A stretch of 64,000 nucleotides of DNA from Apostichopus japonicus (GCF_037975245.1 NC_092565.1:19073999-19137998), one strand, 5' to 3'. Shown: positions 51,501-58,200, numbered from the stretch's first letter. A program made the numbers and translations. Notes: generated from the letters alone by a model not told the origin.

Positions 51501-54429
51501 TTGGGCGTTCAGTTATTCTAATTCGTTCCATGTCATTTCCCCCCCCCTTTTTTAAACGAAACAGGTCTTGCGAGATACCCCTGTGCAGGCACTACGAATC
51601 TCCATCTGGACATCTCGGATGCCGTCAATGTCATGGTCCACGTCGGTATCCCCCATGGAGGTCAGAAGGAGGATGACAAGGCTGAAGCTCTGATCAGCGG
51701 TACGTAGTCTCATGACTGCCCCACCAAGTATTAGACCAGTATTAGACCAAGTATTAGACCAGAGAACGTGGTGGCCAATTGGCTAAGGCGTCGGACTCGT
51801 GATCCAAGGATTGCTGGTTCGATTCCTGCCTAGTTCATTATGTTGTGTCCTTGGGCAAGATGCTTTATCTCACTTGCCTCTCTCCACCCAGGGGTTAAAT
51901 GGGTACCTGTGAGGTAACTTGTCATTGGGCGCAGTATATAACTGCTGCGGTCTGGAGGGATCGTCTCTGGGACAGGTTGTCATTGACCAGGGGTAATATA
52001 ACGTCTGTAAAGCGCTTTGAGACCTATCGCTGGTATACAGCACTATATAAAAAGCAAATATTTTTATTATTATTAAGAGCTTCTGTTTGCTTTGGTTTGT
52101 TGTTTCCATTTGCTTGATTGGTCAATTTTCATTTCAAGTAATGATACAGAAACCAATATTATGATTCTTCCCATTGTCCTTTTTACATGTCATCAATGTT
52201 ATTTGGTGTATTTCCTTGTTAATAAAAGACTATAAGCTCTCTTTTAGAAGACAAAGTTTGCCAGGATTCTGTATTCGTCGTTGCTAAACTGTGTGAGCCT
52301 TTCGTGTCATGCTTCAAAGCACTTGTACTGACAGTATGAGTAGATCCTGTTTCTGTCAGTTAGTTAAAGGTTCGGAACTGTTCATACTGTGTGTACAAGT
52401 GCTTTGAAGCATGATATGGGAGGAGAGTATAGAGTGGTAATAACATTACATAATTATCCCAATCAGTGGGAGGAGCCCTTATTACCCTTGTGAATATTCA
52501 ACATTAAATAGAAGACAAAACCCCAAAAGACAGGACAAAATTTGACATAATTTCGGTAAACTCTGTGATCTCAATTAAACCCTGCTGTGCCTCTCTTTTC
52601 TCAGAAGCCGTAGAAGCTGTCCAGCAACGCTGTAAGGACGAACAGACCCGTCAAAGACTGATAGAAGACAAAGAAACACCTGGAGCGTTATGGCACATCT
52701 TCAGAGCTAGGGATGCCCCCAGAATACGTAGCTTCTTGAATAAGGTGAGGAATAATACAGCTTATTAAGTTATGGCACATCTTCAGAGCTAGGGATGCCC
52801 CCAGAATACGTAGCTTCTTAAATAAGGTGAGGAATAATACAGCTTATTAAGTTATGGCACATCTTCAGAGCTAGGGATGCGCCCAGAATACGTAGCTTCT
52901 TGAATAAGGTGAGGAATAATACAGCTTATTAAGTTATTATGAGTTTTTGTTTTTGACTGAAAGGAATGTTATTTTCAGTCAATGTGTTGCCCAATGCACC
53001 AGAATTAATGCAATCAATTTCAAATAAACCAGTAATAGGTTAACCTGTACAAGGGATATTTGGTCTTAAAAACTTAAAACTTTGCAACCCTTCATGCTCA
53101 CACAGTATATCTGATCAACTTTTGACCAGTTTTACTATTAGCAGGGTGTTAAAAAATGGGGGGGGGTGGGGCATTAGAAAGTAATGTAATTTAACAGGTA
53201 GAAATTCCATCATGTAAGGAATATTACAATTTGTTGCAATTTTGAGTGTGAGTAAAGCACAGAATATCATTTTTAACAGGAACCGTAGGAGGAGGATACA
53301 GTCATCAAAATAGATCAGGGTGTAGAATAACATTTAAACAAAACTGTAGCAATGCCAAGAAACTACACATAGCTGAAGGAGGTATTGAACTGTGTGAAGG
53401 AATGTACATCAATGTTGTTACCTTTTGTTGCATTTTCAGCTGAGTGAAGAGCAAGGTGAGCAGATCCTCCTGGACCACGACCCCATCCACGACCAGAGCT
53501 GGTATCTGGACGAAGAGAAACTGGCTCGGCTCAAAGAGGAGTACAAGGTTGAAGGCTGGGCCATCGCTCAGTGTCTGGGAGATGCTGTATTCATTCCTGC
53601 TGGGGCACCACATCAAGTGAGTGCAATGGTATTCTATTGAGTAACAACTATCTCTGGATCCTTCTAGCCTTCTTTTCTTCTACACCTGCTACCCCCCCCC
53701 CCCACTTTCCCCATTTACTTTCTAAACCCTGCCCCCTTCTATGCCCTATGCTTACCACCCTCTCTTCAACAGTACTATTGCCATCTTCCCACCTCCACTT
53801 TTGATAAAACTGGCGTCAAATTTAGGTACTATTGATATCGAACAATCAGGAACTACAGGGGGAAAAAACTAGGTCACCCGGTTGTATGAGCAGAACACAG
53901 GTGAAATTTTGTTCAGTTGGGTACCAACAACCGCATGTCTTCATACTTTTCACATTTCATGTGATTGATATTGATTAAAGGTTTAAGCAGTAATCAAAAC
54001 ATCAGTTGGAGCAATTTAAGGCTGGTTGACAACAAACTCTGTACAACTTGGTTGCTTTTATGTTTGTCCAACAGTATAGAAATCCCTAATTGACTCCTAG
54101 TGTTGGTTGGCAACAGTGATCTGTAGCTCACAATCTTGAATTGGGTTACCGATTTACTTTTGGTGCTAATTTGACTTTCTGTGTTTTTCTATTTTAACCA
54201 GGTGAGGAACCTTCACTCTTGTATCAAAGTAGCAGAGGACTTTGTTTCCCCGGAACACATCAAAGAGTGCGTCTACCTGACTGATGAATTCCGCCACCTG
54301 AGTAACACGCACAGCAACCACGAGGATAAACTGCAGATAAAGAACATCCTCTACCATGCCATCAAAGATGCCATAGGAGTCCTCATGAGTCACGATCCGT
54401 TACTTCAGGGTACTGGAGAGACGACGTAG
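10437..54429 (+). CDS. KDM3: KDM3-family JmjC histone H3K9 demethylase (JMJD1C/KDM3B-like), 5'-partial, 19 exons
   Basis: KDM3 enzymes are nuclear Fe(II)/2-oxoglutarate dioxygenases that remove mono- and dimethyl marks from histone H3 Lys9. The coding join is 10437-10649, 16746-16827, 23832-23941, 24381-24540, 30918-32866, 34241-34636, 38236-38406, 41064-42926, 44012-44093, 44601-45011, 45976-46227, 47554-47672, 48722-49438, 49852-50023, 50780-51001, 51565-51699, 52605-52744, 53440-53616, 54202-54429. All introns are GT-AG and phases match throughout, giving 2,532 residues plus TAG. Residues are numbered from the first visible codon. The order is: N-terminal KDM3 domain with [15 protein letters not shown] (residues 1-117); long disordered region; coiled coil (971-1027); C6 zinc finger (Cys1828-Cys1853); LXXLL motif (2038-2042); JmjC domain (about 2270-2500). 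Iron ligands are His2320, Asp2322 and His2456; the conserved lysine in SCIKVAEDF is present. The N-terminal half is closest to JMJD1C and the catalytic end to KDM3B. Human JMJD1C is of similar length (about 2,540). The first exon(s) are missing upstream. Confidence 0.95.
12300..13010. repeat. Degenerate dispersed repeat rich in AGGTCAAAGGTCA
   Basis: The strings GGTCAAAGGTCA (about 12588), AGGTCAAAGGTCA (12724-12736) and GAGGTCAAGTGAAG (about 12885) recur at about 140-160 bp spacing. Each is followed by loosely similar text about a site in the CACCTTTAT or CACCTTTGT context. This looks like an old tandem or dispersed repeat family rather than a designed array. I could not align the units by hand beyond these anchors. 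Confidence 0.4.
14171..14193. repeat. (AC)n microsatellite
   Basis: About eleven AC dinucleotides in a row, within a KDM3 intron. Confidence 0.9.
14407..14676. repeat. Tandem array, five copies of a 54-bp unit
   Basis: Copies start at 14407, 14461, 14515, 14569 and 14623. Each begins GAACAAAGGGAAAGATCCTA and ends TAGGGATAATCTTC. Copies differ by one to a few substitutions (for example TAGCG/TAGTG/TCGTG, and ATAATC/ATATTC), so the array is young. There is no spacer, so it is not CRISPR-like. Confidence 0.95.
15511..15551. repeat. Perfect inverted repeat, 19-bp arms, 3-bp centre
   Basis: Arm ATCCTATATGCATGTTCAG (15511-15529), centre TAC, and the exact reverse complement at 15533-15551. A TA dinucleotide run follows directly to about 15579. 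It could be a foldback or MITE end, or a cruciform-forming fragile site. Confidence 0.95.
16746..16827 (+). CDS. KDM3: KDM3 exon B
   Basis: This 82-bp exon (phase 0 in, phase 1 out) lies between TTTGATGATAG and GTAAGG. It encodes [20 protein letters not shown] then MMFLDD, matching JMJD1C VVMNDQVLEP...MTFLDD. No other nearby frame fits, and the phase agrees with both neighbours. Confidence 0.93.
16828..23831 (+). other. KDM3 intron (7.0 kb)
   Basis: No conserved exon is seen. Contents: a TACATGCAATAG-type microsatellite (about 16895-16940); a polypyrimidine stretch (about 16990-17275); a GC-richer, coding-looking fragment (18530-18760) not related to KDM3; a poly-A run (about 18901-18919); a C run (20520-20536); several G runs (21086, 21570, 21856); and C runs near 23587. 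Confidence 0.8.
16990..17275. repeat. Polypyrimidine-rich stretch
   Basis: Nearly continuous T/C on the + strand with irregular CTTCATCTACTT-like and CCTCCTCC-like units. There is no fixed period, unlike the array at 1755-2306. The minus strand gives a low-complexity Glu/Lys/Arg frame that I do not regard as a gene. Confidence 0.7.
23832..23941 (+). CDS. KDM3: KDM3 exon C with [15 protein letters not shown] and poly-Ala
   Basis: A 110-bp exon (phase 1 in, phase 0 out) between TTGCATTCCAG and GTAAGT. It encodes [18 protein letters not shown], nearly identical to JMJD1C VVHSLLKGENIGITSRRR and the clearest JMJD1C-type signature in the window. A seven-residue alanine run (GCA/GCT codons) and an Asn-rich tail follow. 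Confidence 0.96.
24381..24540 (+). CDS. KDM3: KDM3 exon D, basic linker
   Basis: A 160-bp exon (phase 0 in, phase 1 out), acceptor TTTTGATACAG, donor AAG/GTGAGA. It encodes a Ser-rich stretch then [20 protein letters not shown]. The basic PKKKR cluster is a plausible nuclear localisation signal. It is poorly conserved; support comes from phase, splice sites and position. Confidence 0.85.
24977..25664. repeat. Minisatellite, about 33 copies of a 21-bp unit
   Basis: The unit is CAAATTGCTATGCAAAACGGC with variants (AAATGGC, ACCATGC, AGCTATGC). Because 21 is divisible by 3 and the unit has no stop in several frames, it creates long repetitive open frames on both strands (MQNGQIA repeated on one, WPFCIAI on the other). 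A block of about 145 bp beginning CCAAATAGCTATG at 25321 recurs from 25466, showing a second-level duplication. Confidence 0.97.
26215..26735. repeat. Degenerate AATCTGATCT-type repetitive stretch
   Basis: Strings such as AATCTAATCTGA, TAATCTGATCGAAT, GTTAATCTG and ATCTCATCTGATTG recur irregularly at about 20-60 bp spacing. It looks like a decayed tandem repeat; I could not define an exact unit. Confidence 0.5.
30127..30402. repeat. AT-rich minisatellite, TAATACATA(A/G)CATAGTA-like unit
   Basis: About 275 bp built from TAATACATAACATAGTA, TAATACATAGTG and related units of 12-18 bp. Minus-strand frames rich in Met, Tyr and Cys are produced by the repeat and are not genes. Confidence 0.93.
30918..32866 (+). 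CDS. KDM3: KDM3 exon E, large disordered exon
   Basis: This 1,949-bp exon (phase 1 in, phase 0 out) lies between TTTTTGCAAACGCAG and GTAAGT and encodes about 650 residues. It starts with a Lys-rich segment ([10 protein letters not shown]-like) and then is rich in Ser, Pro, Thr and Ala. It holds a poly-Ser run (about 31529-31548), [11 protein letters not shown] (about 32302-32334; compare FTVYRDPALIG of JMJD1C), a His/Pro-rich region, HQQQQH, and a hydrophobic/Gln helix segment near the end ([17 protein letters not shown]). Most is likely disordered; the homology anchors are the RDP motif and the His/Gln region. Confidence 0.93.
32867..34240 (+). other. KDM3 intron (1.37 kb)
   Basis: No exon or repeat is identified. 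The part at about 33540-33740 is less AT-rich than the rest and has an open frame, but no family is recognised and no good splice pair surrounds it. Confidence 0.7.
34241..34636 (+). CDS. KDM3: KDM3 exon F
   Basis: A 396-bp exon, phase 0-0 (132 residues), acceptor GACAATTAG with a T-rich tract about 20-50 bases upstream, donor CTCCAG/GTAAAG. It begins [20 protein letters not shown], continuing the helix that ends the previous exon (LEIAHLQAQ), then becomes His/Pro-rich. Confidence 0.88.
36782..36804. repeat. Perfect palindrome, 11-bp arms
   Basis: TGTTGGGGGAA and TTCCCCCAACA around a single A, with no loop. No flanking target duplication was noticed. Confidence 0.9.
37209..37884. mobile_element. 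hAT-like non-autonomous element (MITE), 660 bp plus 8-bp target duplications
   Basis: The element spans 37217-37876. The left end reads CAAGGGGGGCGGAACCGG and the reverse complement of the right end reads CAAGGGCGGCGGAAGCACT, so the termini are imperfect inverted repeats. It is flanked on both sides by the identical octamer GGAACTGT (37209-37216 and 37877-37884); an 8-bp duplication is the hallmark of hAT transposition. Subterminal GGTGCCCCCCC or GCACGTGCCCCCCC blocks occur at both ends. No transposase frame exists inside. An internal string TGGCTACGCCCCTGA (about 37474-37488) looks like the end of another related element, so it may be a nest or a composite. Confidence 0.88.
38236..38406 (+). 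CDS. KDM3: KDM3 exon G, coiled coil
   Basis: A 171-bp exon, phase 0-0 (57 residues), acceptor TTTTTGTTTGACAAG, donor ATCATG/GTAAGT. The peptide is almost wholly charged and helical, with many Glu, Arg, Gln and Lys (for example [20 protein letters not shown]), and is predicted as a coiled coil or single alpha-helix. Human KDM3B, as I recall it, has no such long charged helix at this place; JMJD1C has only shorter charged segments. Confidence 0.88.
38407..41063 (+). other. KDM3 intron (2.66 kb)
   Basis: No exon is seen. A GT run beside a G homopolymer (about 38752-38773) and a cluster of TAGGC/TAGCCT strings (about 39995-40145) are present. AGGTCAAAGGTTA occurs near 40466. Confidence 0.75.
41064..42926 (+). 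CDS. KDM3: KDM3 exon H, large exon with poly-His, PxDLS and KKAWL motifs
   Basis: This 1,863-bp exon, phase 0-0 (621 residues), has acceptor TTTGATTTGCAG and donor CAGGTC/GTAAGT. Features in order: a helical start ([13 protein letters not shown]); a ten-His run (41991-42020); PKDLS (42048-42062), fitting the CtBP-binding consensus PxDLS; basic TKRKSP and KKRVK patches; [15 protein letters not shown]-like Ser/Arg repeats; [10 protein letters not shown], matching JMJD1C KKAWLTRHSE; and a basic [20 protein letters not shown] segment near the end. The KKAWL motif anchors the homology. The rest is low-complexity and probably disordered. Confidence 0.93.
42927..44011 (+). other. KDM3 intron (1.08 kb)
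   Basis: Nothing exon-like or repetitive beyond a G/A-rich stretch around 43495-43522. Confidence 0.75.
44012..44093 (+). CDS. KDM3: KDM3 exon I, basic linker
   Basis: An 82-bp exon (phase 0 in, phase 1 out), acceptor TTTGGTCTTACAG, donor GAAG/GTAAAT. It encodes [20 protein letters not shown] then a Lys/Glu-rich tail. Support comes from phase and splice sites. Confidence 0.85.
44601..45011 (+). CDS. KDM3: KDM3 exon J, conserved region before the zinc finger
   Basis: A 411-bp exon (phase 1 in, phase 1 out), acceptor ATCATTATTCCAG, donor GATG/GTAATA. It encodes the strongly conserved block with [36 protein letters not shown] and [11 protein letters not shown], matching KDM3B GEPFLQDGSC, HKCRECRLE, ACRFFHFRRL and DQFCQLVMSEK. 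The Cys pattern suggests a further metal-binding module. The exon is clearly GC-richer than the flanking introns. Confidence 0.97.
45976..46227 (+). CDS. KDM3: KDM3 exon K, C6 zinc finger
   Basis: A 252-bp exon (phase 1 in, phase 1 out), acceptor CCACATTGCAG, donor TCAG/GTAACT. It encodes [20 protein letters not shown] and then [18 protein letters not shown]; six Cys (codons from 46020) have the KDM3 spacing C-X2-C-X10-C-X2-C-X4-C-X2-C. In this family the finger is needed for demethylase activity. [10 protein letters not shown] at the end matches LMPTQIIPG of KDM3B/JMJD1C. Confidence 0.98.
46228..47553 (+). other. KDM3 intron (1.3 kb) with a SINE fragment
   Basis: Holds a tRNA-like fragment on the minus strand (46675-46765) between TA runs. 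A second weaker tRNA-SINE-like piece may lie near 47275-47340 (GATTGAAACGAGTGACCTC context). Otherwise nothing is seen. Confidence 0.7.
46675..46765 (-). mobile_element. tRNA-derived SINE fragment
   Basis: On the minus strand, GGGTTCGAATCC fits the RNA polymerase III B box, preceded by an AGGAGGCC anticodon-arm-like piece. The expected T-stem pairing is broken and a TA microsatellite lies on both sides, so this is a decayed SINE rather than a working tRNA gene. Confidence 0.55.
47554..47672 (+). CDS. KDM3: KDM3 exon L
   Basis: A 119-bp exon (phase 1 in, phase 0 out), acceptor TGTTATCACGCAG, donor AAAGGA/GTAAGT. It encodes [20 protein letters not shown] then CPCSR, matching KDM3B LYNIGDMVHAARGKWGI..CPC. 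Confidence 0.94.
47673..48721 (+). other. KDM3 intron (1.05 kb)
   Basis: No supported exon. An open frame at 48079-48288 sits where vertebrate KDM3 proteins have a variable Ser/Asn-rich linker but lacks a good donor (see rejected items). A degenerate A-box-like GGTGCAGTTGG lies near 48410. Confidence 0.7.
48722..49438 (+). CDS. KDM3: KDM3 exon M, LXXLL motif and start of the catalytic region
   Basis: A 717-bp exon, phase 0-0 (239 residues), acceptor TCCCTGCTGCAG, donor GGAGTG/GTAAGT. The Ser/Thr-rich start holds ALDFLADVA (compare ALHWLADLA). Then comes TLRELLTKT with an LXXLL nuclear-receptor-box motif (49025-49039), [13 protein letters not shown] (compare LDHIIASVVENK), and [20 protein letters not shown], nearly identical to KDM3B. 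Confidence 0.97.
49852..50023 (+). CDS. KDM3: KDM3 exon N
   Basis: A 172-bp exon (phase 0 in, phase 1 out), acceptor TTATTATCAG, donor ACAA/GTAAGT. It encodes [20 protein letters not shown] and [10 protein letters not shown], matching KDM3B PVLVSGVHKKLKSELWKPE and DFWDGFEII. Confidence 0.96.
50780..51001 (+). CDS. KDM3: KDM3 exon O, JmjC start
   Basis: A 222-bp exon (phase 1 in, phase 1 out), acceptor CTGATTTACCAG, donor TATG/GTGAGT. It encodes [32 protein letters not shown] and [14 protein letters not shown]. These are closer to KDM3B ([31 protein letters not shown]) than to JMJD1C. Confidence 0.98.
51565..51699 (+). CDS. KDM3: KDM3 exon P, JmjC HxD iron ligands
   Basis: A 135-bp exon (phase 1 in, phase 1 out), acceptor AACGAAACAG after a T-rich tract, donor AGCG/GTACGT. 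It encodes [20 protein letters not shown]. His (51603-51605) and Asp (51609-51611) are the HxD Fe(II) ligands, both intact, so catalysis is expected. Confidence 0.98.
51766..52076 (+). mobile_element. tRNA-derived SINE
   Basis: The head is tRNA-like, with A box TGGCCAATTGG (51772-51782) and B box GGTTCGATTCC (51816-51826). The body contains TGTCCTTGGGCAAGATGC and GGGGTTAAATGGGTACC, and the tail GTAAAGCGCTTTGAGACC then TATAAAAAGC and an ATT-rich 3' end. This arrangement is common in invertebrate SINEs. It is in sense orientation within a KDM3 intron. Short GTATTAGACCA repeats precede it. I did not find a clean target duplication. Confidence 0.88.
52307..52414. repeat. Inverted repeat, 22-bp perfect arms
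   Basis: Arms at 52307-52328 (starting TCATGCTTCAAAGC) and 52393-52414 (ending GCTTTGAAGCATGA) are exact reverse complements. Pairing continues imperfectly inward through ACAGTATGA. The loop is about 64 nt. It could be a foldback element or a long hairpin in the intron RNA. Confidence 0.9.
52605..52744 (+). CDS. KDM3: KDM3 exon Q, JmjC
   Basis: A 140-bp exon (phase 1 in, phase 0 out), acceptor CTCTTTTCTCAG, donor AATAAG/GTGAGG. It encodes [20 protein letters not shown] then [18 protein letters not shown], matching KDM3B [23 protein letters not shown]. Its last 57 nt and its donor are copied twice more immediately downstream. Confidence 0.96.
52688..52933 (+). repeat. Three tandem 82-bp copies spanning exon Q 3' end, 5' splice site and intron
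   Basis: Units start at 52688, 52770 and 52852, each beginning TTATGGCACATCTTCAGAGC and ending with AAGGTGAGGAATAATACAGC and TTATTAAG. The first unit covers the last 57 nt of exon Q, the donor and 25 nt of intron. Only two substitutions distinguish the units, TTG/TTA in copy 2 and GCC/GCG in copy 3, both synonymous in the KDM3 frame. Copies 2 and 3 are each preceded by AG and could be 19-codon phase-0 exons, but lack a pyrimidine tract. Confidence 0.97.
53440..53616 (+). CDS. KDM3: KDM3 exon R, JmjC with third iron ligand
   Basis: A 177-bp exon, phase 0-0, acceptor TTTGTTGCATTTTCAG, donor CATCAA/GTGAGT. It encodes [20 protein letters not shown] and [13 protein letters not shown]. The His at 53611-53613 is the third Fe(II) ligand. 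It is almost identical to KDM3B over [13 protein letters not shown] and [14 protein letters not shown]. Confidence 0.98.
54202..54429 (+). CDS. KDM3: KDM3 terminal exon S with stop codon
   Basis: Acceptor TTCTATTTTAACCAG; 75 residues then TAG at 54427-54429. It encodes [17 protein letters not shown] (the Lys is the conserved 2-oxoglutarate-contacting residue of the family), [20 protein letters not shown] and [13 protein letters not shown]. These match the KDM3B C-terminus ([19 protein letters not shown]). Confidence 0.98.
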   Translation: MRNLHSCIKVAEDFVSPEHIKECVYLTDEFRHLSNTHSNHEDKLQIKNILYHAIKDAIGVLMSHDPLLQGTGETT

Positions 54430-55287
54430 TAAAGAGCAACGTTTATGGGGAGGGGGGGCGAGGGGATGGGGGCTGGGAGGACTATCTGTAATTGTTCTGG
54501 GATGTATACCTCTAAGCTCTAGGAATTTATGTTGAGATTATTTAATCAAGCAGAAAATATTGCACAGTGAACTGAAAGAAGGTTAAAGAAATAATATTTA
54601 TTCAATACTTTGTTTTACTTTCAATCTAAGACATGACAAATGCTGAAGTTTAAAGGTGTTCTCTGTTTATTGTATTTGGAGGAAATTTGAGAATAGAAGC
54701 TCACAGTATCAGAATAAAATGTATGACTTAGTTATTAGAAGGAACAGCTATGTGCACGACATCCCAAAGTAATTTGTCAGGTGTGAGTTGAGAGTAAATA
54801 GTCAACAGAAGTCTGATCAAAGACGAATGGATAAGAAACTGCAGGAGCAAAGTGGATTGGAATGGTTGCAAGTTGTCTCCTCCCATGAAGGGGAGCAGTG
54901 GAAGGATGTTAATACTTGTGGTGTGATGATAATGGTAACATTAGGGGTAGAACAGATGGTCGTAATTGTTGCGTAGTGTTAATCATAGATTGTAGTGTGT
55001 GTGTCACTAGAGATTAGGGACTATATCTAGCAAGATGGATGCATAACTGTTCATCCAAGATTTACCTGTCAGGAATATTAGAGCTTGCGTGTAAAGTGGG
55101 TTGCATATATTTAGAATTGTTTTTCAATGTGTTTACCAGATGGTAGTGTGTATGGGAGTGTGTAAGTTTTTTTTTTTTTTTTGGCTCCATGCATGACCAA
55201 CAGAATTGTGAAATGGTTTAATAAAGCAGCTTGAGGTATCTACAATTATGAAATGGTTTAATAAAGCACTTTGAGGTATCTACAACA
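54430..55287 (+). other. Probable KDM3 3' UTR with candidate polyadenylation signals
   Basis: AATAAA-type hexamers follow the stop at about 54713, 55220-55225 and 55260-55265. The last two are carried by a 40-bp tandem duplication (55211-55290; AAATGGTTTAATAAAGCA, then CTTGAGGTATCTACAA). GT-rich sequence sits at 55135-55165. The true end cannot be fixed from sequence alone. Confidence 0.5.
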
Positions 55288-55290
55288 GTT
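55211..55290 (+). repeat. 40-bp tandem duplication carrying AATAAA
   Basis: Two units of 40 bp start at 55211 and 55251, differing at about three positions (GCAGC/GCACT and the unit ends). Each contains TTTAATAAAGCA. Confidence 0.9.
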
Positions 55291-58200
55291 ACAGTCACCA
55301 GGGGCAACCTGACTTCAACATGCGTAGCATCCTATGTGTGTTGATATGTGTAGTAGTAAATTGGTTCACTATATAAGAATGTGTTGATGATGTGTAGTTT
55401 AGAGAATTCAGTAACTGGAAGGGAATGATTTTGGTGCCAGAAAGATAAATTAAAAGGGCTTAATGTTTTTTCCTTGCTAGCCATGCATCAATGGTCTTCA
55501 TTTTTTTTTAAAGAAAAAGTATTTCAGATCATATGAATATTTAACACTCAGGATCAAAAAGAACAAATCATTACAATTTTTTTTTTTTTCCATTTTTGCT
55601 TGTGTCTTAGAAATGGAATTTTAAATCACAGATACATGTAAAGAATATTTGTTCACAAATTTAGTTGGGTTTAGTTTTAGGTCCATCTTTATTTTTTGTT
55701 TTGTTTTATTGTTTAAATTGCTGTTCTTATGTTAAATGCTTTTGAAGTATGATCATATATAGTCAGGGCGTGTTGGGTGTGACAAAGACGTTTATTCCAC
55801 AAAAAAACAGATTAGATTTAATGCAAATAGGAATACAGAGTCATTGATCATTACGATATTCAGGGAACTTTCCAGAGACAGATTTAATCCTGCTTTGTAG
55901 TAAAAAGGTTTTGCATTCTTCACAATTTGTATAGCATATGTACATAAAACCAAAAACTTAGTTGTATATTATCATATGGTGTGACAAGAAAAGCCTCTTG
56001 AAGTGTTCAAAATGTGTTGGAAGATTAAAATTTAAACATGAATATTCTTTGTTGTAAAAAGGAAAAAAAAAACACCAAACCCCTTTGTACAGCAGATATT
56101 GAAAAAAGTTCCAGTGTTTAGTTTGCACAGTAGAATCGCATGGTTGAATTTTGTTACCGAATGAAATGTACAAAATGGAAAAAAAAAGAAAAAAAAATTA
56201 TGTGCGAGTATCCTACAAGGCTTGATTTTGCACTATTGAAATTCAAGTGAAATAAGAAAAACGAAGGAAAAAGTGGCATACTCAATTCAATAATTTGTTT
56301 TTTGTTTTCTTTTGTGTGGAATCTTGAAACCGTCCAATGATAGACTCTCCCGGATTTTTCTGACCCATTTTGTCTCGTCCCTTTCAAGGCCTACCCAGAA
56401 TGCACCACTTGATATGTATTCCTCCCCACTTGGTTCTCTCTGTGTACTCTAGGTGTATTTACACAGGGGGAGGGGGAGCATTGCCCTAAAACAACAGTGC
56501 CTAAGTCTTGAGCAGAGGAAGACTTTAAGAATGAATTGAAATTGAAGAACGGCTTTGGTGGAATGTGATCTTGGCATTAGAAGCGATGAAACCTTGAAGG
56601 TTGTGGGTACATTCCATGGCTAGAAAAGTAAGGTGGGTTTTGCATCCAGGAGAAATCCAAGCTTTCGCTATGTGACATACTATTCCAAATCGTGAAGACT
56701 TAGAAATGATCTCAAACTGTAAAGCCACCCATCCACCCAATGCAAAGCAGGGTAAGTATGAAGACATTCGGCTTCTCCCAAACAAGTGTGACTGCTTAGC
56801 CTCGTCAAATAATTGCCTTCAAGGCATTTTACATTGGAGCAACTTATTTCCAATTGGCCAACGAATATACCAAATTTAAAAAAGAAACTATTTCCATGAA
56901 GTCAAGGTAAACTAGTAGCTAATATATAATATATTTCTACCTTAGAATAGTTTCCTATTGATAATTATTAAGCTTAAGTATTTTCATTAACTGTAACTGC
57001 CACTGTGGAAGAAGCACAATACTTGACATTCCATTAAGAATTCTGGTATTTATAATTTTTCAAGAATAAATTCTCATGCACATGCTCCCACCACCCCCTC
57101 CCCTTTTCATCCCTCTTCCCAATGTGACACACACAGCCATCACCACCCACCATACAGAGAGGAGAAGAAACTTAAGAACTATCGTTTGATTTAGTTGTAA
57201 AGTTGGCTATATTTATTTGCAACATTATTTACAGATTCCAAAATGTTTACAGGTGCGTAGAATACAAGTTGAAAGATAGACAGCAGTGATTAAATATTAG
57301 TGCATAATATATAACTAATTAAATAATTACTCAAGAACAAAAGAATAACTTGGTTTGATAACCAGTGAGGAAACACACACAGGAGATTGAAATACTGTTA
57401 CCAAACGTATTTTAAGTCGGGTATCATTCAAAACTTGGGATATCTGTGCAAATCGATAGTCATTACCATGAAGCAGAAAGATCTAAATTTCAGAAAGGAG
57501 AAAACCTGTGAAGGTAAGAGGTAAAAAATTCGAGAGGAAGCCGCCTCTTGTAATGCAATGATTGTAATGATTGATGCAATCACTGGGTTTGAACTGTGGC
57601 ATTTAGCCATAAAAAAAAATCACGATACAGAATGAAATAAGGCACTCATGGTTCATTAATCAGTCAATTTCATAACATAATGTTGCCATAGAGATATTCG
57701 AATGGGTAAACACAAGAAAAAGGAAATCAAAACAGATACATGAGAAATGGGGAGTATATATGTGAAGCTTTCCATTAATGTCTTAATTTAATATGATTAA
57801 CATTGTTAGTAAAGATGGAAGACGTATTCACAATTAAGAAAATTGCAAATTACATTTTTGAACTTGCCAGTTGTGGCAGACCAGAGTTAGGTTGGATATT
57901 AATTCAGCAGTTACTGAACCAAGCGAAACAAAATAAGTGCTGTTTACTAAAGAAAAACCTTAGAAAGAATGTTCTCTGCAGAACTTCTTGGATAAATATT
58001 TGACTTATTGAAGAGCCCAAGGGTACCATAAGTGACTTGTGGCAAGATTTGAGAATCTTGCATGACCTGCGACAAAATTTCTATTACCATTAACAATAGG
58101 AGAACATACTCTGAGGTTAACAGATAGTATATACTGATATACTAAAACAATTTACAGTTTCTTGATTGGCAACCGTATGCAAACTTAGTTTAATCACACC

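Larger units (their letters stand above)
51700..52604 (+). other. KDM3 intron (0.9 kb) with SINE and inverted repeat
   Basis: Nearly filled by a tRNA-SINE (51766-52076) and an inverted repeat with 22-bp perfect arms (52307-52414). Confidence 0.85.

Noticed and set aside
51766-51840. Functional tRNA gene on the plus strand
   Set aside because: Both A and B boxes are good, but the sequence runs into a SINE body and tail instead of ending at an acceptor stem.
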